Shown: in pieces, positions 1-13,600 of the stretch
Numbering within the stretch: position 1 is the first letter of the stretch
Layout: the number at the start of each line of letters is the position of its first letter
Origin: Luzula sylvatica
Taxonomy: Eukaryota > Streptophyta > Magnoliopsida > Poales > Juncaceae
DNA length: 64,000 bases
Direction of reading: 5' to 3'
Assembly: GCA_946800325.1 (NCBI GenBank)
Contig: OX326959.1
Span: 13,360,862 to 13,424,861 of the forward strand
Made by a program: the position numbers and the translations under genes
The notes under the pieces: model-generated
Database searches by the model: none
Told to the model about the DNA's origin: nothing
What the model saw: only the letters and a program-made list of their open reading frames with translations

Positions 1-3000
1 CTTTTAGGAGTTAAAATAACGTGTTTTTAGATCATTTGTATTGTTTCTTTTACTACGTAACTTTTCACCAAATTTTACAAACATTAAGAAAGTTTGTTTT
101 TCGATTCATAACATTCATTTAACTCTCTGACGAGACCAAATAACGTGTTATGTAGTTGGTTTCGAACGAATCTTTTACTACGCAACTTTTCACCAAATTG
201 TACAAACACTAAGAAAGCTTTTTTTCGATTCATTGCACGCTTTTTACGCTTCGAGGAGTTCAAATAACGTATTTTTGGATCATTTGTATCGTATCTTTTA
301 CTACATGACTTTTCACCAAATTTTATAAACACCAAGAAAGTTTGTTTTTCGATTCATAACTTTCTTTTAACGCCCTGAGGAGTCCAAATAACATGTTTTT
401 GAGATGGTTTCGATCGAATCGTTTACTACGTAACTTTTCACCAATTTGTACAAACACTAAGAAAGTTTTCTTTTCGATTCATTGCAATCTTTTTACGCTT
501 TGAGGAATTAAAATAACGTGTTTTTGAGATGGTTTCGATCGAATCGTTTACTACGTAACTTTTCACCAAATTGTACAAACACTAAGAAAGTTTTCTTTTT
601 GATTCATAGCAATCTTTTTACGTTTTGAGGAGTTCAAATAACGTGTTTTTAGATCATTAGTATTGTATCTTTTACTACCTAACTTTTCACCAAATTTTAC
701 AAACATTAAGAAAGTTTGTTTTTCGAGTCGAAACATTCTTTTAACTCTCTGAGGAGTCCAAATAACATGTTATTGAGATGGTTCCGATCGAATCATTTAC
801 TACGTAATTTTTCACCAAATTGTACAAACACTAATAAAGCATTCTTTTCAATTCATAGCAATCTTTTTACGCTTTGAGGAGTTCAAATAACGTATTTTTA
901 GATCATTAGTATTGTATCTTTTACTACATAACTTTTCACCAAATTTTACAAACATTAAGAAAGTTTGTTTTTCGATTCGAAACATTCTTTTAACTCTCTG
1001 AGGAGTCCAAATAACGTGTTTTTCAGATGGTTTCGATCTTATCATTTACTACGTAACTTTTCACCAAATTGTACAAACACTAATAAAGCTTTCTTTCCAA
1101 TTCATAGCAAGCATGTTACGCTTTGAGGAGTTCAAATAACGTGTTTTTAGATCATTTGTATCGTATCTTTTACTACATAATTTTTCACCAAATTTTATAA
1201 ACACCAAGAAAGTTTGTTTTTCGATTCATAACATTCTTTTAACCCCCTGATGAGTCCAAATAACATGTTTTTGAGATGGTTTCGATCAAATCGTTTACTA
1301 CGTAACTTTTCACCAATTTGTACAAACACTAAGAAAGTTTTCTTTTCGATTCATTGCAATCTTTTTACGCTTTGAGGAGTTAAAATAACGTGTTTTTAGA
1401 TCATTTGTATCGTTTCTTTTACTACGTAACTTTTCACCAAAATTTACAAACATCAAGAAAGTTTGTTTTTCGATTCATAACATTCATTTAACTCTCTGAG
1501 GAGTCCAAATAACGTGTTATTGAGATGGTTCCGATCGAATCATTTACTACGTAATTTTTCACCAAATTGTACAAACACTAATAAAGCTTTCTTTTCAATT
1601 CGTAGCAATCTTTTTACGCTTTGAGGAGTTCAAATAACGTGTTTTTAGGTCATTTGTATCGCATCTTTTACTACATAACTTTTCACCAAATTTCACAAAC
1701 ACTGAGAACGTTTGTTTTTCGATTCAAAACATTTTTTTAACTCTCTGAGGAGTACGAATAACGTGTTTTTGAGATGGTTTCGATGGAATCATTTACTACG
1801 TAATTTTTCACCAAATTGTACAAACACTAATAAAGCTTTCTTTTCAATTCATAGCAAGCTTTTTACGCTTTGAGGAGTTCAAATAACGTGTTTTTAGATC
1901 ATTTGTATCGTATCTTTTACTACATAACTTTTCACCAAATTTTATAAACACCGAGAAAGTTTGTTTTTCGATTGATAACATTCTTTTAACTCCCTGAGGA
2001 GTCCAAATAACGTGTTTTTGAGATGGTTTCGATCGAATCTTTTACTACGTAACTTTTCACCAAATTGTACAAACACTAAGAAAGTTTTCTTTTCGATTCA
2101 TTGCAATCTTTTTACGCTTTGAGGAGTTCAAATAACGTGTTTTTAGATCATTTGTATCGTTTCTTTTACTACGTAACTTTTCACCTAATTTTACAAACAT
2201 TAAGAAAGTTTGTTTTTCGATTCATAACATTCATTTAACTCTCTGAGGAGTCCAAATAACGTGTTATTGAGATGGTTTCGAACGAATCTTTTACTACGCG
2301 ACTTTTCACCAAATTGTACAAAAACTAAGAAAGCTTTCTTTTCGATTCATTGCATGCTTTTTACGCTTCGAGGAGTTCTAATAACGTATTTTTGGATCAT
2401 TTGTATCGTATCTTTTACTACATAACTTTTCACGAAATTTTATAAACACTAAGACAGTTTGTTTTTCGATTCATAACAATCTTTGAAAGCTCCGAGGATC
2501 CCAAATAACGTGTTTTTAAGAAGGTTTGGATCGAATCTTTTACTACGTAACTTTTCACCAAATTGTACAAACACTAAGAAAGTTTTCTTTTTTATTCATA
2601 GCAATCTTTTTACGCTTTGAGGAGTTCAAATAACGTGTATTTAGATCATTTGTATCGTATCTTTTACTACATAACTTTTCACCAAATTTTATAAACACCA
2701 AGAAAGTTTGTTTTTCGATTCATAACAATCTTTCAAAGCTCCGAGGATCCAAAATAATGTGTTTTTAAAAAGGTTTGGATCGAATCTTTTACTACGTAAC
2801 TTTTCACCAAATTGTACAAACACTAAGAAAGTTTTCTTTTCGATTCATAGCAATCTTTTTACGCTTTGAGGAGTTCAAATAACGTGTTTTTAGATCATTA
2901 GTATTGTATCTTTTACTACATAACTTTTCACCAAATTTTACAAACATTAAGAAAGTTTGTTTTTCGATTCGAAACATTCTTTTAACTCTCTGAGGAGTCC

Positions 3001-3682
3001 AAATAACGTGTTTTTGAGATGGTTTCGATCCAATCATTTACTACGTAACTTTTGACCAAATTGTACAAACACTAATAAAGCTTTCTTTTCAATTCATAGC
3101 AAGCATGTTACGCTTTGAGGAGTTCAAATAACTTGTTTTTAGATCATTTGTATCGTATCTTTTACTACATAACTTTTCACCAAATTTTATAAACACCAAG
3201 AAAGTTTGTTTTTCGATTCATAACTTTCTTTTAACGCCCTGAGGAGTCCAAATAACATGTTTTTGAGATGGTTTCGATCGAATCGTTTACTACGTAACTT
3301 TTCACCAATTTGTACAAACACTAAGAAAGTTTTCTTTTCGATTCATAGCAATCTTTTTACGCTTTGAGGAGTTCAAATAACGTGTTTTTAGATCATTAGT
3401 ATTGTATCTTTTACTACCTAACTTTTCACCAAATTTTACAAACATTAAGAAAGTTTGTTTTTCGATTCGAAACATTCTTTTAACTCTCTGAGGAGTCCAA
3501 ATAACGTGTTATTGAGATGGTTCCGATCGAATCATTTACTACGTAATTTTTCACCAAATTGTACAAACACTAATAAAGCTTTCTTTTCAATTCATAGCAA
3601 TCTTTTTACGCTTTGAGGAGTTCAAATAACGTGTTTTTAGATCATTTGTATCGTATCTTTTACTACATAACCTTTCACCAAA

Positions 3683-6600
3683 TTTCACAAACACTGAGAA
3701 AGTTTGTTTTTCGATTCAAAACATTCTTTTAACTCTCTGAGGAGTACAAATAACGTGTTTTTGAGATGGTTTCGATGGAATCATTTACTACGTAATTTTT
3801 CACCAAATTGTACAAACACTAATAAAGCTTTCTTTTCAATTCATAGCAAGCTTTTTACACTTTGAGGAGTTCAAATAACGTGTTTTTAGATCATTTGTAT
3901 CGTATCTTTTACTACATAACTTTTCACCAAATTTTATAAACACCAAGAAAGTTTGTTTTTCGGTTCATAACATTCTTTTAACTCCCTGAGGAGTCCAAAT
4001 AACGTGTTTTTGTGATGGTTTCGATCGTATCTTTTACTACGTAACTTTTCACCAAATTGTACAAACACTAAGAAAGTTTTCTTTTCGATTCATTGCAATC
4101 CTTTTACGCTTTGAGGAGTTCAAATAACGTGTTTTTAGATCCTTTGTATCGTTTCTTTTACTATGTAACTTTTCACCTAATTTTACAAACATTAAGAAAG
4201 TTTGTTTTTCGATTCATAACATTCATTTAACTCTCTGAGGAGTCCAAATAACGTGTTATTGCGATGGTTTCGAACGAATCTTTTACTACGCAACTTTTCA
4301 CCAAATTGTACAAATACTAAGAAAGTTTTCTTTTCGATTCATTGCAATCTTTTTACGCTTTGAGGAGTTCAAATAACGTGTTTTTAGATCATTTGTATCG
4401 TTTCTTTTACTACGTAACTTTTCACCAAAATTTACAAACGTTAAGAAAGTTTGTTTTTCGATTCATAACATTCATTTAACTCTCTGAGGAGTCCAAATAA
4501 CGTGTTATTGAGATGGTTCCGATGGAATCATTTACTACGTAATTTTTCAACAAATTGTACAAACACTAATAAAGCTTTCTTTTCAATTCATAGCATACTT
4601 TTCACGATTTGAGGAGTTAAAATAACGTGTTTTTAGATCATTTGTACCGTATCTTTTACTTCCTAACTTTTGACCAAATTTTATAAACACCAAGAAAGTT
4701 TGTTTTTCAAATCATAACATTCTTTTCACTTCCTGGGGAGTCCAAATAACGTGTTTTTGAGATGGTTTCGATCGAATCTTTTACTACGTAACTTTTCACC
4801 AAATTGTACAAACACTAAGAAAGTTTTCTTTTCGATTCATTGCAATCTTTTTACGCTTAGAGGAGTTCAAATAACGTGTTTTTAGATCATTTGTATCGTT
4901 TCTTTACTACGTAACTTTTCACCAAATTTTACAAACATTAAGAAAGTATGTTTTTCGATTCATAACATTCTTTTAACTCTCTGAGGAGTCCAAATAACGT
5001 GTTATTGACCTGATTTCGAACGAATCTTTTACTACGCAACTTTTCACCAAATTGTACAAACACTGAGAAAGCTTTCTTTTCGATTCATTGCAAGCTTTTT
5101 ACGCTTTGAGGAGTTCAAATAACGTATTTTTGGATCATTTGTATCATATCTTTTACTACATAACTTTTCAGCAAATTTTATAAACACCAAGAAAGTTTGT
5201 TTTTCGATTCATAACATTCTTTTAACTCCCTGAGGAGTCCAAATAATGTGTTTTTGAGATGGTTTCGATCGAATCTTTTACTTCGTAACTTTTCACCAAA
5301 TTGTACAAACACTAAGAAAGTTTTCTTTTCGATTCATTGCAATCTTTTTACGCTATGAGGAGTTCAAATAACGTGTTTTTAGATCATTTGTATCGTTTCT
5401 TTTACTACGTAACTTTTCACCAAATTTTACAAACATTGAGAAAGTTTGTTTTTCGATTCATAAAATTCATTAAACTCTCTGAGGAGTCCAAATAACGTGT
5501 TATTGAGATGGTTTCGAACGAATCTTTTACTACGCAACTTTTCACCAAATTGTACAAATACTAAGAAATCTTTCTTTTCGATTCATTGCAAGCTTTTTAC
5601 GCTTTGAGGAGTGCAAATAACATGTTTTTGGATCATTTGTATCGTATCTTTTACTAAATAACTTTTCACCAAATTTTATAAACACTAAGAAAGTTTGTTT
5701 TTCGATTAATAACAATCTTTCAAAGCTCCGAGGAGCCCAAATAACGTCTTTTTAAGATGGTTTGGATCAAATCTTTTACTACGCAACTTTTGACCAAATT
5801 GTACAAACACTAAGAAAGTTTTCTTTTCGATTCATTGCAATCTTTTTACGCTGAGGAGTTCAAATAACGTGTTTTCGGATCATTTGTATCGTATCTTTTA
5901 CTACATAACTTTTCACCAAATTTTACAACCACTAACAAAGTTTGTTTTTCGATTCATAACATTCTTTTAACTCTCTAAGGAGTCCAAATAGCGTGTTTTT
6001 GAGATGGTTTCGATCGAATCATTTACTACGTAACTTTTCACCAAAATTGTACAAAAACTAATAAAGCTTTCTTTTCAATTCATAGCAATATTTTTACGCT
6101 TTGAGGAGTTCAAATAACGTGTTTTTAGATCATTTGTACCGTATCTTTTACTACATAACTTTTCACCAAATTTTATAAACACCAAGAAAGTTTGTTTTTC
6201 GATTCATAACATTATTTTAACTCCCTGAGGAGTCCAAATAACGTGTTTTTGAGATGGTTTCTATCGAATCTTTTACTACGTAACTTTTCACCAAATTGTA
6301 CAAACACTAAGAAAGTTTTCATTTCGATTCATTGCAATCTTTTTACGCTTTGAGGAGTTCAAATAACGTGTTTTTTGATCATTTGTATCGTTTCTTTTAC
6401 TACGTAACTTTTCACCAAATTTTACAGACATTAAGAAAGTTTGTTTTTCGATTCATAACATTCATTTAACTCTCTGAGGAGTCCAAATAACGTGTTATTG
6501 AGATGGTTTCGAACGAATCTTTTACTACGCAACTTTTCACCAAATTGTACAAACACTAAGAAAGTTTGTTTTTCGATTCATAACAATCTTTCAAAGCTCC

Positions 6601-7160
6601 GAGGAGCCCAAATAACGTGTTTTTAAGATGGATTGGATCGAATCTTTTACTACGCAACTTTTGACCAAATTGTACAAACACTAAGAAAGTTTTCTTTTCG
6701 ATTCATTGCAATCTTTTTACGCTGAGGAGTTCAAATAACGTGTTTTCAGGTCATTTGTATCGTATCTTTTACTACATAACTTTTCACCAAATTGTACAAA
6801 CACTAAGAAATCTTTCTTTTCGATTCATTGCAAACTTTTTACGCTTTGAGGAGTTCAAATAACATGTTTTTGGATCATTTGTATCGTATCTTTTACTACA
6901 TAACTTTTCACCAAATTGCACAAACACTAAGATGGTTTCGATCCCATCATTTACTACATAACTCTCTGAGGAGTCCAGATAACGTATTTTTGAGATGGTT
7001 TCGATCCCATCATTTACTACGTAACTTTTCACCAAATTGCACAAACACTAATAAAGCTTTCTTTTCAATTCTTAGCAAGCTTTTTACGCTTTGAGGAGTT
7101 CAAATAACGTGTTTTTAGATCATTTGTATCGTATCTTTTACTACATAACTTTTCACCAAA
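3683..7160. repeat. Satellite segmental duplication, copy 1 (3,478 bp)
   Basis: This block of about 14 dimers recurs almost unchanged 3,478 bp downstream. Landmarks shared at exactly that offset include AATTTCACAAACACTGAG (3,681 and 7,159), the TTCACGATTTGAGGAG variant, the TTCCTGGGGAGTCC variant, and a rearranged monomer at 6,929-7,010 carrying GATCCCATCATTTACTAC twice. By eye I found very few differences (for example g at 6,750 versus a at 10,228; t at 7,059 versus g at 10,537). Ordinary neighbouring monomers differ at many positions, so this is a young unequal-exchange product. The left boundary is approximate (within about 100 bp). Confidence 0.88.
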
Positions 7161-10100
7161 TTTCACAAACACTGAGAAAGTTTTTTTTTCGATTCAAAAC
7201 ATTCTTTTAACTCTCTGAGGAGTACAAATAACGTGTTTTTGAGATGGTTTCGATGGAATCATTTACTACGTAATTTTTCACCAAATTGTACAAACACTAA
7301 TAAAGCTTTCTTTTCAATTCATAGCAAGCTTTTTACACTTTGAGGAGTTCAAATAACGTGTTTTTAGATCATTTGTATCGTATCTTTTACTACATAACTT
7401 TTCACCAAATTTTATAAACACCAAGAAAGTTTGTTTTTCGGTTCATAACATTCTTTTAACTCCCTGAGGAGTCCAAATAACGTGTTTTTGTGATGGTTTC
7501 GATCGTATCTTTTACTACGTAACTTTTCACCAAATTGTACAAACACTAAGAAAGTTTTCTTTTCGATTCATTGCAATCCTTTTACGCTTTGAGGAGTTCA
7601 AATAACGTGTTTTTAGATCCTTTGTATCGTTTCTTTTACTATGTAACTTTTCACCTAATTTTACAAACATTAAGAAAGTTTGTTTTTCGATTCATAACAT
7701 TCATTTAACTCTCTGAGGAGTCCAAATAACGTGTTATTGCGATGGTTTCGAACGAATCTTTTACTACGCAACTTTTCACCAAATTGTACAAATACTAAGA
7801 AAGTTTTCTTTTCGATTCATTGCAATCTTTTTACGCTTTGAGGAGTTCAAATAACGTGTTTTTAGATCATTTGTATCGTTTCTTTTACTACGTAACTTTT
7901 CACCAAAATTTACAAACGTTAAGAAAGTTTGTTTTTCGATTCATAACATTCATTTAACTCTCTGAGGAGTCCAAATAACGTGTTATTGAGATGGTTCCGA
8001 TGGAATCATTTACTACGTAATTTTTCAACAAATTGTACAAACACTAATAAAGCTTTCTTTTCAATTCATAGCATACTTTTCACGATTTGAGGAGTTAAAA
8101 TAACGTGTTTTTAGATCATTTGTACCGTATCTTTTACTTCCTAACTTTTGACCAAATTTTATAAACACCAAGAAAGTTTGTTTTTCAAATCATAACATTC
8201 TTTTCACTTCCTGGGGAGTCCAAATAACGTGTTTTTGAGATGGTTTCGATCGAATCTTTTACTACGTAACTTTTCACCAAATTGTACAAACACTAAGAAA
8301 GTTTTCTTTTCGATTCATTGCAATCTTTTTACGCTTAGAGGAGTTCAAATAACGTGTTTTTAGATCATTTGTATCGTTTCTTTACTACGTAACTTTTCAC
8401 CAAATTTTACAAACATTAAGAAAGTATGTTTTTCGATTCATAACATTCTTTTAACTCTCTGAGGAGTCCAAATAACGTGTTATTGACCTGATTTCGAACG
8501 AATCTTTTACTACGCAACTTTTCACCAAATTGTACAAACACTGAGAAAGCTTTCTTTTCGATTCATTGCAAGCTTTTTACGCTTTGAGGAGTTCAAATAA
8601 CGTATTTTTGGATCATTTGTATCATATCTTTTACTACATAACTTTTCAGCAAATTTTATAAACACCAAGAAAGTTTGTTTTTCGATTCATAACATTCTTT
8701 TAACTCCCTGAGGAGTCCAAATAATGTGTTTTTGAGATGGTTTCGATCGAATCTTTTACTTCGTAACTTTTCACCAAATTGTACAAACACTAAGAAAGTT
8801 TTCTTTTCGATTCATTGCAATCTTTTTACGCTATGAGGAGTTCAAATAACGTGTTTTTAGATCATTTGTATCGTTTCTTTTACTACGTAACTTTTCACCA
8901 AATTTTACAAACATTGAGAAAGTTTGTTTTTCGATTCATAAAATTCATTAAACTCTCTGAGGAGTCCAAATAACGTGTTATTGAGATGGTTTCGAACGAA
9001 TCTTTTACTACGCAACTTTTCACCAAATTGTACAAATACTAAGAAATCTTTCTTTTCGATTCATTGCAAGCTTTTTACGCTTTGAGGAGTGCAAATAACA
9101 TGTTTTTGGATCATTTGTATCGTATCTTTTACTAAATAACTTTTCACCAAATTTTATAAACACTAAGAAAGTTTGTTTTTCGATTAATAACAATCTTTCA
9201 AAGCTCCGAGGAGCCCAAATAACGTCTTTTTAAGATGGTTTGGATCAAATCTTTTACTACGCAACTTTTGACCAAATTGTACAAACACTAAGAAAGTTTT
9301 CTTTTCGATTCATTGCAATCTTTTTACGCTGAGGAGTTCAAATAACGTGTTTTCGGATCATTTGTATCGTATCTTTTACTACATAACTTTTCACCAAATT
9401 TTACAACCACTAACAAAGTTTGTTTTTCGATTCATAACATTCTTTTAACTCTCTAAGGAGTCCAAATAGCGTGTTTTTGAGATGGTTTCGATCGAATCAT
9501 TTACTACGTAACTTTTCACCAAAATTGTACAAAAACTAATAAAGCTTTCTTTTCAATTCATAGCAATATTTTTACGCTTTGAGGAGTTCAAATAACGTGT
9601 TTTTAGATCATTTGTACCGTATCTTTTACTACATAACTTTTCACCAAATTTTATAAACACCAAGAAAGTTTGTTTTTCGATTCATAACATTATTTTAACT
9701 CCCTGAGGAGTCCAAATAACGTGTTTTTGAGATGGTTTCTATCGAATCTTTTACTACGTAACTTTTCACCAAATTGTACAAACACTAAGAAAGTTTTCAT
9801 TTCGATTCATTGCAATCTTTTTACGCTTTGAGGAGTTCAAATAACGTGTTTTTTGATCATTTGTATCGTTTCTTTTACTACGTAACTTTTCACCAAATTT
9901 TACAGACATTAAGAAAGTTTGTTTTTCGATTCATAACATTCATTTAACTCTCTGAGGAGTCCAAATAACGTGTTATTGAGATGGTTTCGAACGAATCTTT
10001 TACTACGCAACTTTTCACCAAATTGTACAAACACTAAGAAAGTTTGTTTTTCGATTCATAACAATCTTTCAAAGCTCCGAGGAGCCCAAATAACGTGTTT

Positions 10101-10638
10101 TTAAGATGGATTGGATCGAATCTTTTACTACGCAACTTTTGACCAAATTGTACAAACACTAAGAAAGTTTTCTTTTCGATTCATTGCAATCTTTTTACGC
10201 TGAGGAGTTCAAATAACGTGTTTTCAGATCATTTGTATCGTATCTTTTACTACATAACTTTTCACCAAATTGTACAAACACTAAGAAATCTTTCTTTTCG
10301 ATTCATTGCAAACTTTTTACGCTTTGAGGAGTTCAAATAACATGTTTTTGGATCATTTGTATCGTATCTTTTACTACATAACTTTTCACCAAATTGCACA
10401 AACACTAAGATGGTTTCGATCCCATCATTTACTACATAACTCTCTGAGGAGTCCAGATAACGTATTTTTGAGATGGTTTCGATCCCATCATTTACTACGT
10501 AACTTTTCACCAAATTGCACAAACACTAATAAAGCTTTCGTTTCAATTCTTAGCAAGCTTTTTACGCTTTGAGGAGTTCAAATAACGTGTTTTTAGATCA
10601 TTTGTATCGTATCTTTTACTACATAACTTTTCACCAAA
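7161..10638. repeat. Satellite segmental duplication, copy 2 (3,478 bp)
   Basis: This is the second tandem copy of the block described at 3,683. Similarity continues through the rearranged monomer at 10,407-10,488 and fades at about 10,640, where the next monomer reads TTTTATAAACACTAAG instead of TTTCACAAACACTGAG. The two copies abut directly, as expected from unequal crossing over between misaligned arrays. Confidence 0.88.
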
Positions 10639-13600
10639 TTTTATAAACACTAAGAAAGTTTTTTTTTCGATTCATAACAATCTTTCAAAGCTCCGAGGAT
10701 CCAAAATAATGTGTTTTTAAGAAGGTTTGGTTCGAATCTTTTACTTCGTAACTTTTCACCAAATTGTACAAACACTAAGAAAGTTTTCTTTTCGATTCAT
10801 AGCAATCGTTTTACGCTTTGAGGAGTTCAAATAACGTATTTTTAGATCATTAGTATTGTATCTTTTACTACATAACTTTTCACCAAATTTTCCAAACATT
10901 AAGAAAGTTTGTTTTTCGATTCGAAACATTCTTTTAACTCTCTGAGGAGTCCAAATAACGTGTTTTTCAGATGGTTTCGATCTAATCATTTACTACGTAA
11001 CTTTTCACCAAATTGTACAAACACTAATAAAGCTTTCTTTTCAATTCATAGCAAGCATGTTACGCTTTGAGGAGTTCAAATAACGTGTTTTTAGATCATT
11101 TGTATCGTATCTTTTACTACATAACTTTTCACCAAATTTTACAAACACCAAGAAAGTTTGTTTTTCGATTCATAACATTCTTTTAACCCCCTGATGAGTC
11201 CAAATAACATGTTTTTGAGATGGTTTCGATCGAATCGTTTACTACGTAACTTTTCACCGAATTGTACAAACACTAAGAAAGTTTTCTTTTCGATTCATAG
11301 CAATCTTTTTACGCTTTGAGGAGTTCAAATAACGTGTTTTTAGATCATTTGTATCGTTTCTTTTACTACGTAACTTTTCACCAAATTTCACAAACACTGA
11401 GAAAGTTTGTTTTTTGATTCAAAACATTCTTTTAACTCACTGAGGAGTCCAAATAACGTGTTTTTGAGATGGTTTCGATCGAATCATTTGCTACGTGATT
11501 TTTCACCAAATTGTACAAACACTAATAAAGCTTTCTTTTCAATTCATAGCAAGCTTTTTACGCTTTGAGGAGTTCAAATAACGTGTTTTTAGATCATTTG
11601 TATCGTATCTTTTACTGCATAACTTGTCACCAAATTTTATAAACACCGTGAAAGTTTGTTTTTCGATTGATAACATTCTTTTAACTCCCTGAGGAGTCCA
11701 AATAACGTGTTTTTGAGATGGTTTCGATCGAATCTTTTACTACGTAACTTTTCACCAAATTGTACAAACACTAAGAAAGCTTTCTTTTCAATTCATAGCA
11801 AGCATGTTACGCTTTGATGAGTTCAAATAACTTGTTTTTAGATCATTTGTATCGTATCTTTTACTACATAACTTTTCACCAAATTTTATAAACACCAAGA
11901 AAGTTTGTTTTTCGATTCATAACTTTCTTTTAACGCCCTGAGGAGTCCAAATAACATGTTTTTGAGATGGTTTCGATCGAATCGTTTACTACGTAACTTT
12001 TCACCAATTTGTACAAACACTTAGAAAGTTTTCTTTTCGATTCATTGCAATCTTTTTACGCTTTGAGGAATTAAAATAACGTGTTTTTGAGATGGTTTCG
12101 ATCGAATCGTTTACTACGTAACTTTTCACCAAATTGTACAAACACTAAGAAAGTTTTCTTTTCGATTCATAGCAATCTTTTTACGCTTTGAGGAGTTCAA
12201 ATAACGTGTTTTTAGATCATTAGTATTGTATCTTTTACTACCTAACTTTTCACCAAATTTTACAAACATTAAGAAAGTTTGTTTTTCGAGTCGAAACATT
12301 TTTTTAACTCTCTGAGGAGTCCAAATAACGTGTTATTGAGATGGTTCCGATCGAATCATTTACTACGTAATTTTTCACCAAATTGTACAAACACTAATAA
12401 AGCTTTCTTTTCGATTCATAGCAATCTTTTTACGCTTTGAGGAGTTCAAATAACGTGTTTTTAGATCATTTGTATCGTATCTTTTACTACATAATTTTTC
12501 ACCAAATTTTACAAACACTAAGAAAGTTCGTTTTTCAATTCATAGCATTCTTTTAACTCTCTGAGGAGTCCAAATAACGTGATTTTGAGACGGTTTCGGT
12601 CGAATCTTTTACTTCGTAACTTTTCACCAAATTGTACAAACTCTAAGAAAGTTTTCTTTTCGATTCGTTGCAATTCTTAATTTGCGCTGAGGAGTTCAAA
12701 TAACGTGTTTTTAGATCATTTGTATCGTATCTTTTACTACATATCTTTTGCCCAAATTTTACAAACACTAAGAAAGTTCGTTTTTCGATTCATAACACTG
12801 TTTTAACTCTCTGAGGAGTCCAAATAACGTGTTTTTAAGATGGTTTCTATCGAATCTTTTAATATGTAACTTTTCACCTAATTGTACAAACACTAAGAAA
12901 TATTTCTTTCGATTCATTGCAATCTTTTTACACTTTGAGGAGTTTAAGATCATTTGTATCTTATCTTTTACTACATAATTCTTCACGAAATTTTTCAAAC
13001 ACTAAGAAAGTTTGTTTTTAAATTCATAACATTCTTTTAACTCTCTGAGGAGTCCAAATAACGTGTTTTCGAGATGGTTTCGATCGAATCATTTCCTACG
13101 TAACTTTTCACCAAATTGTACAAACTCTGCGAAAATTTTCCTTTCGATTAATAGCAATCTTTTTACGCTTTGAGGTGTTCAAATAACGTGTTTTTAGATC
13201 ATTTGTATCGTATCTTCTACTACATAACTTTTCACCAAATTTTACAAACACTAAGAAAGTTCGTTTTTCGATTCATAACATTTTTTTAACTCCCTGAGGA
13301 GTCCAAATAACGTGTTTTTGAGATGGTTTCGATCGAATCTTTTACTATGTAACTTTTCACCAAATTATACAAACACTAAGAAAGTTTTCTTTTCGATTCA
13401 TAGCAATTTTCTTACGTTTTGAGAAGTTCAAATCACATGTTTTTAGATCATTTGTATCGTATCTTTTACTACATAACTTTTCACCAAATTTTATAAACAC
13501 TAAGAAAGTTTGTTTTTCGATTCAAAACATTCTTTTAACTATCTGGGTAGTCCAAATAACGTGTTTTTGAGATGGTTTCGATCGAATAATTTACTACGTA

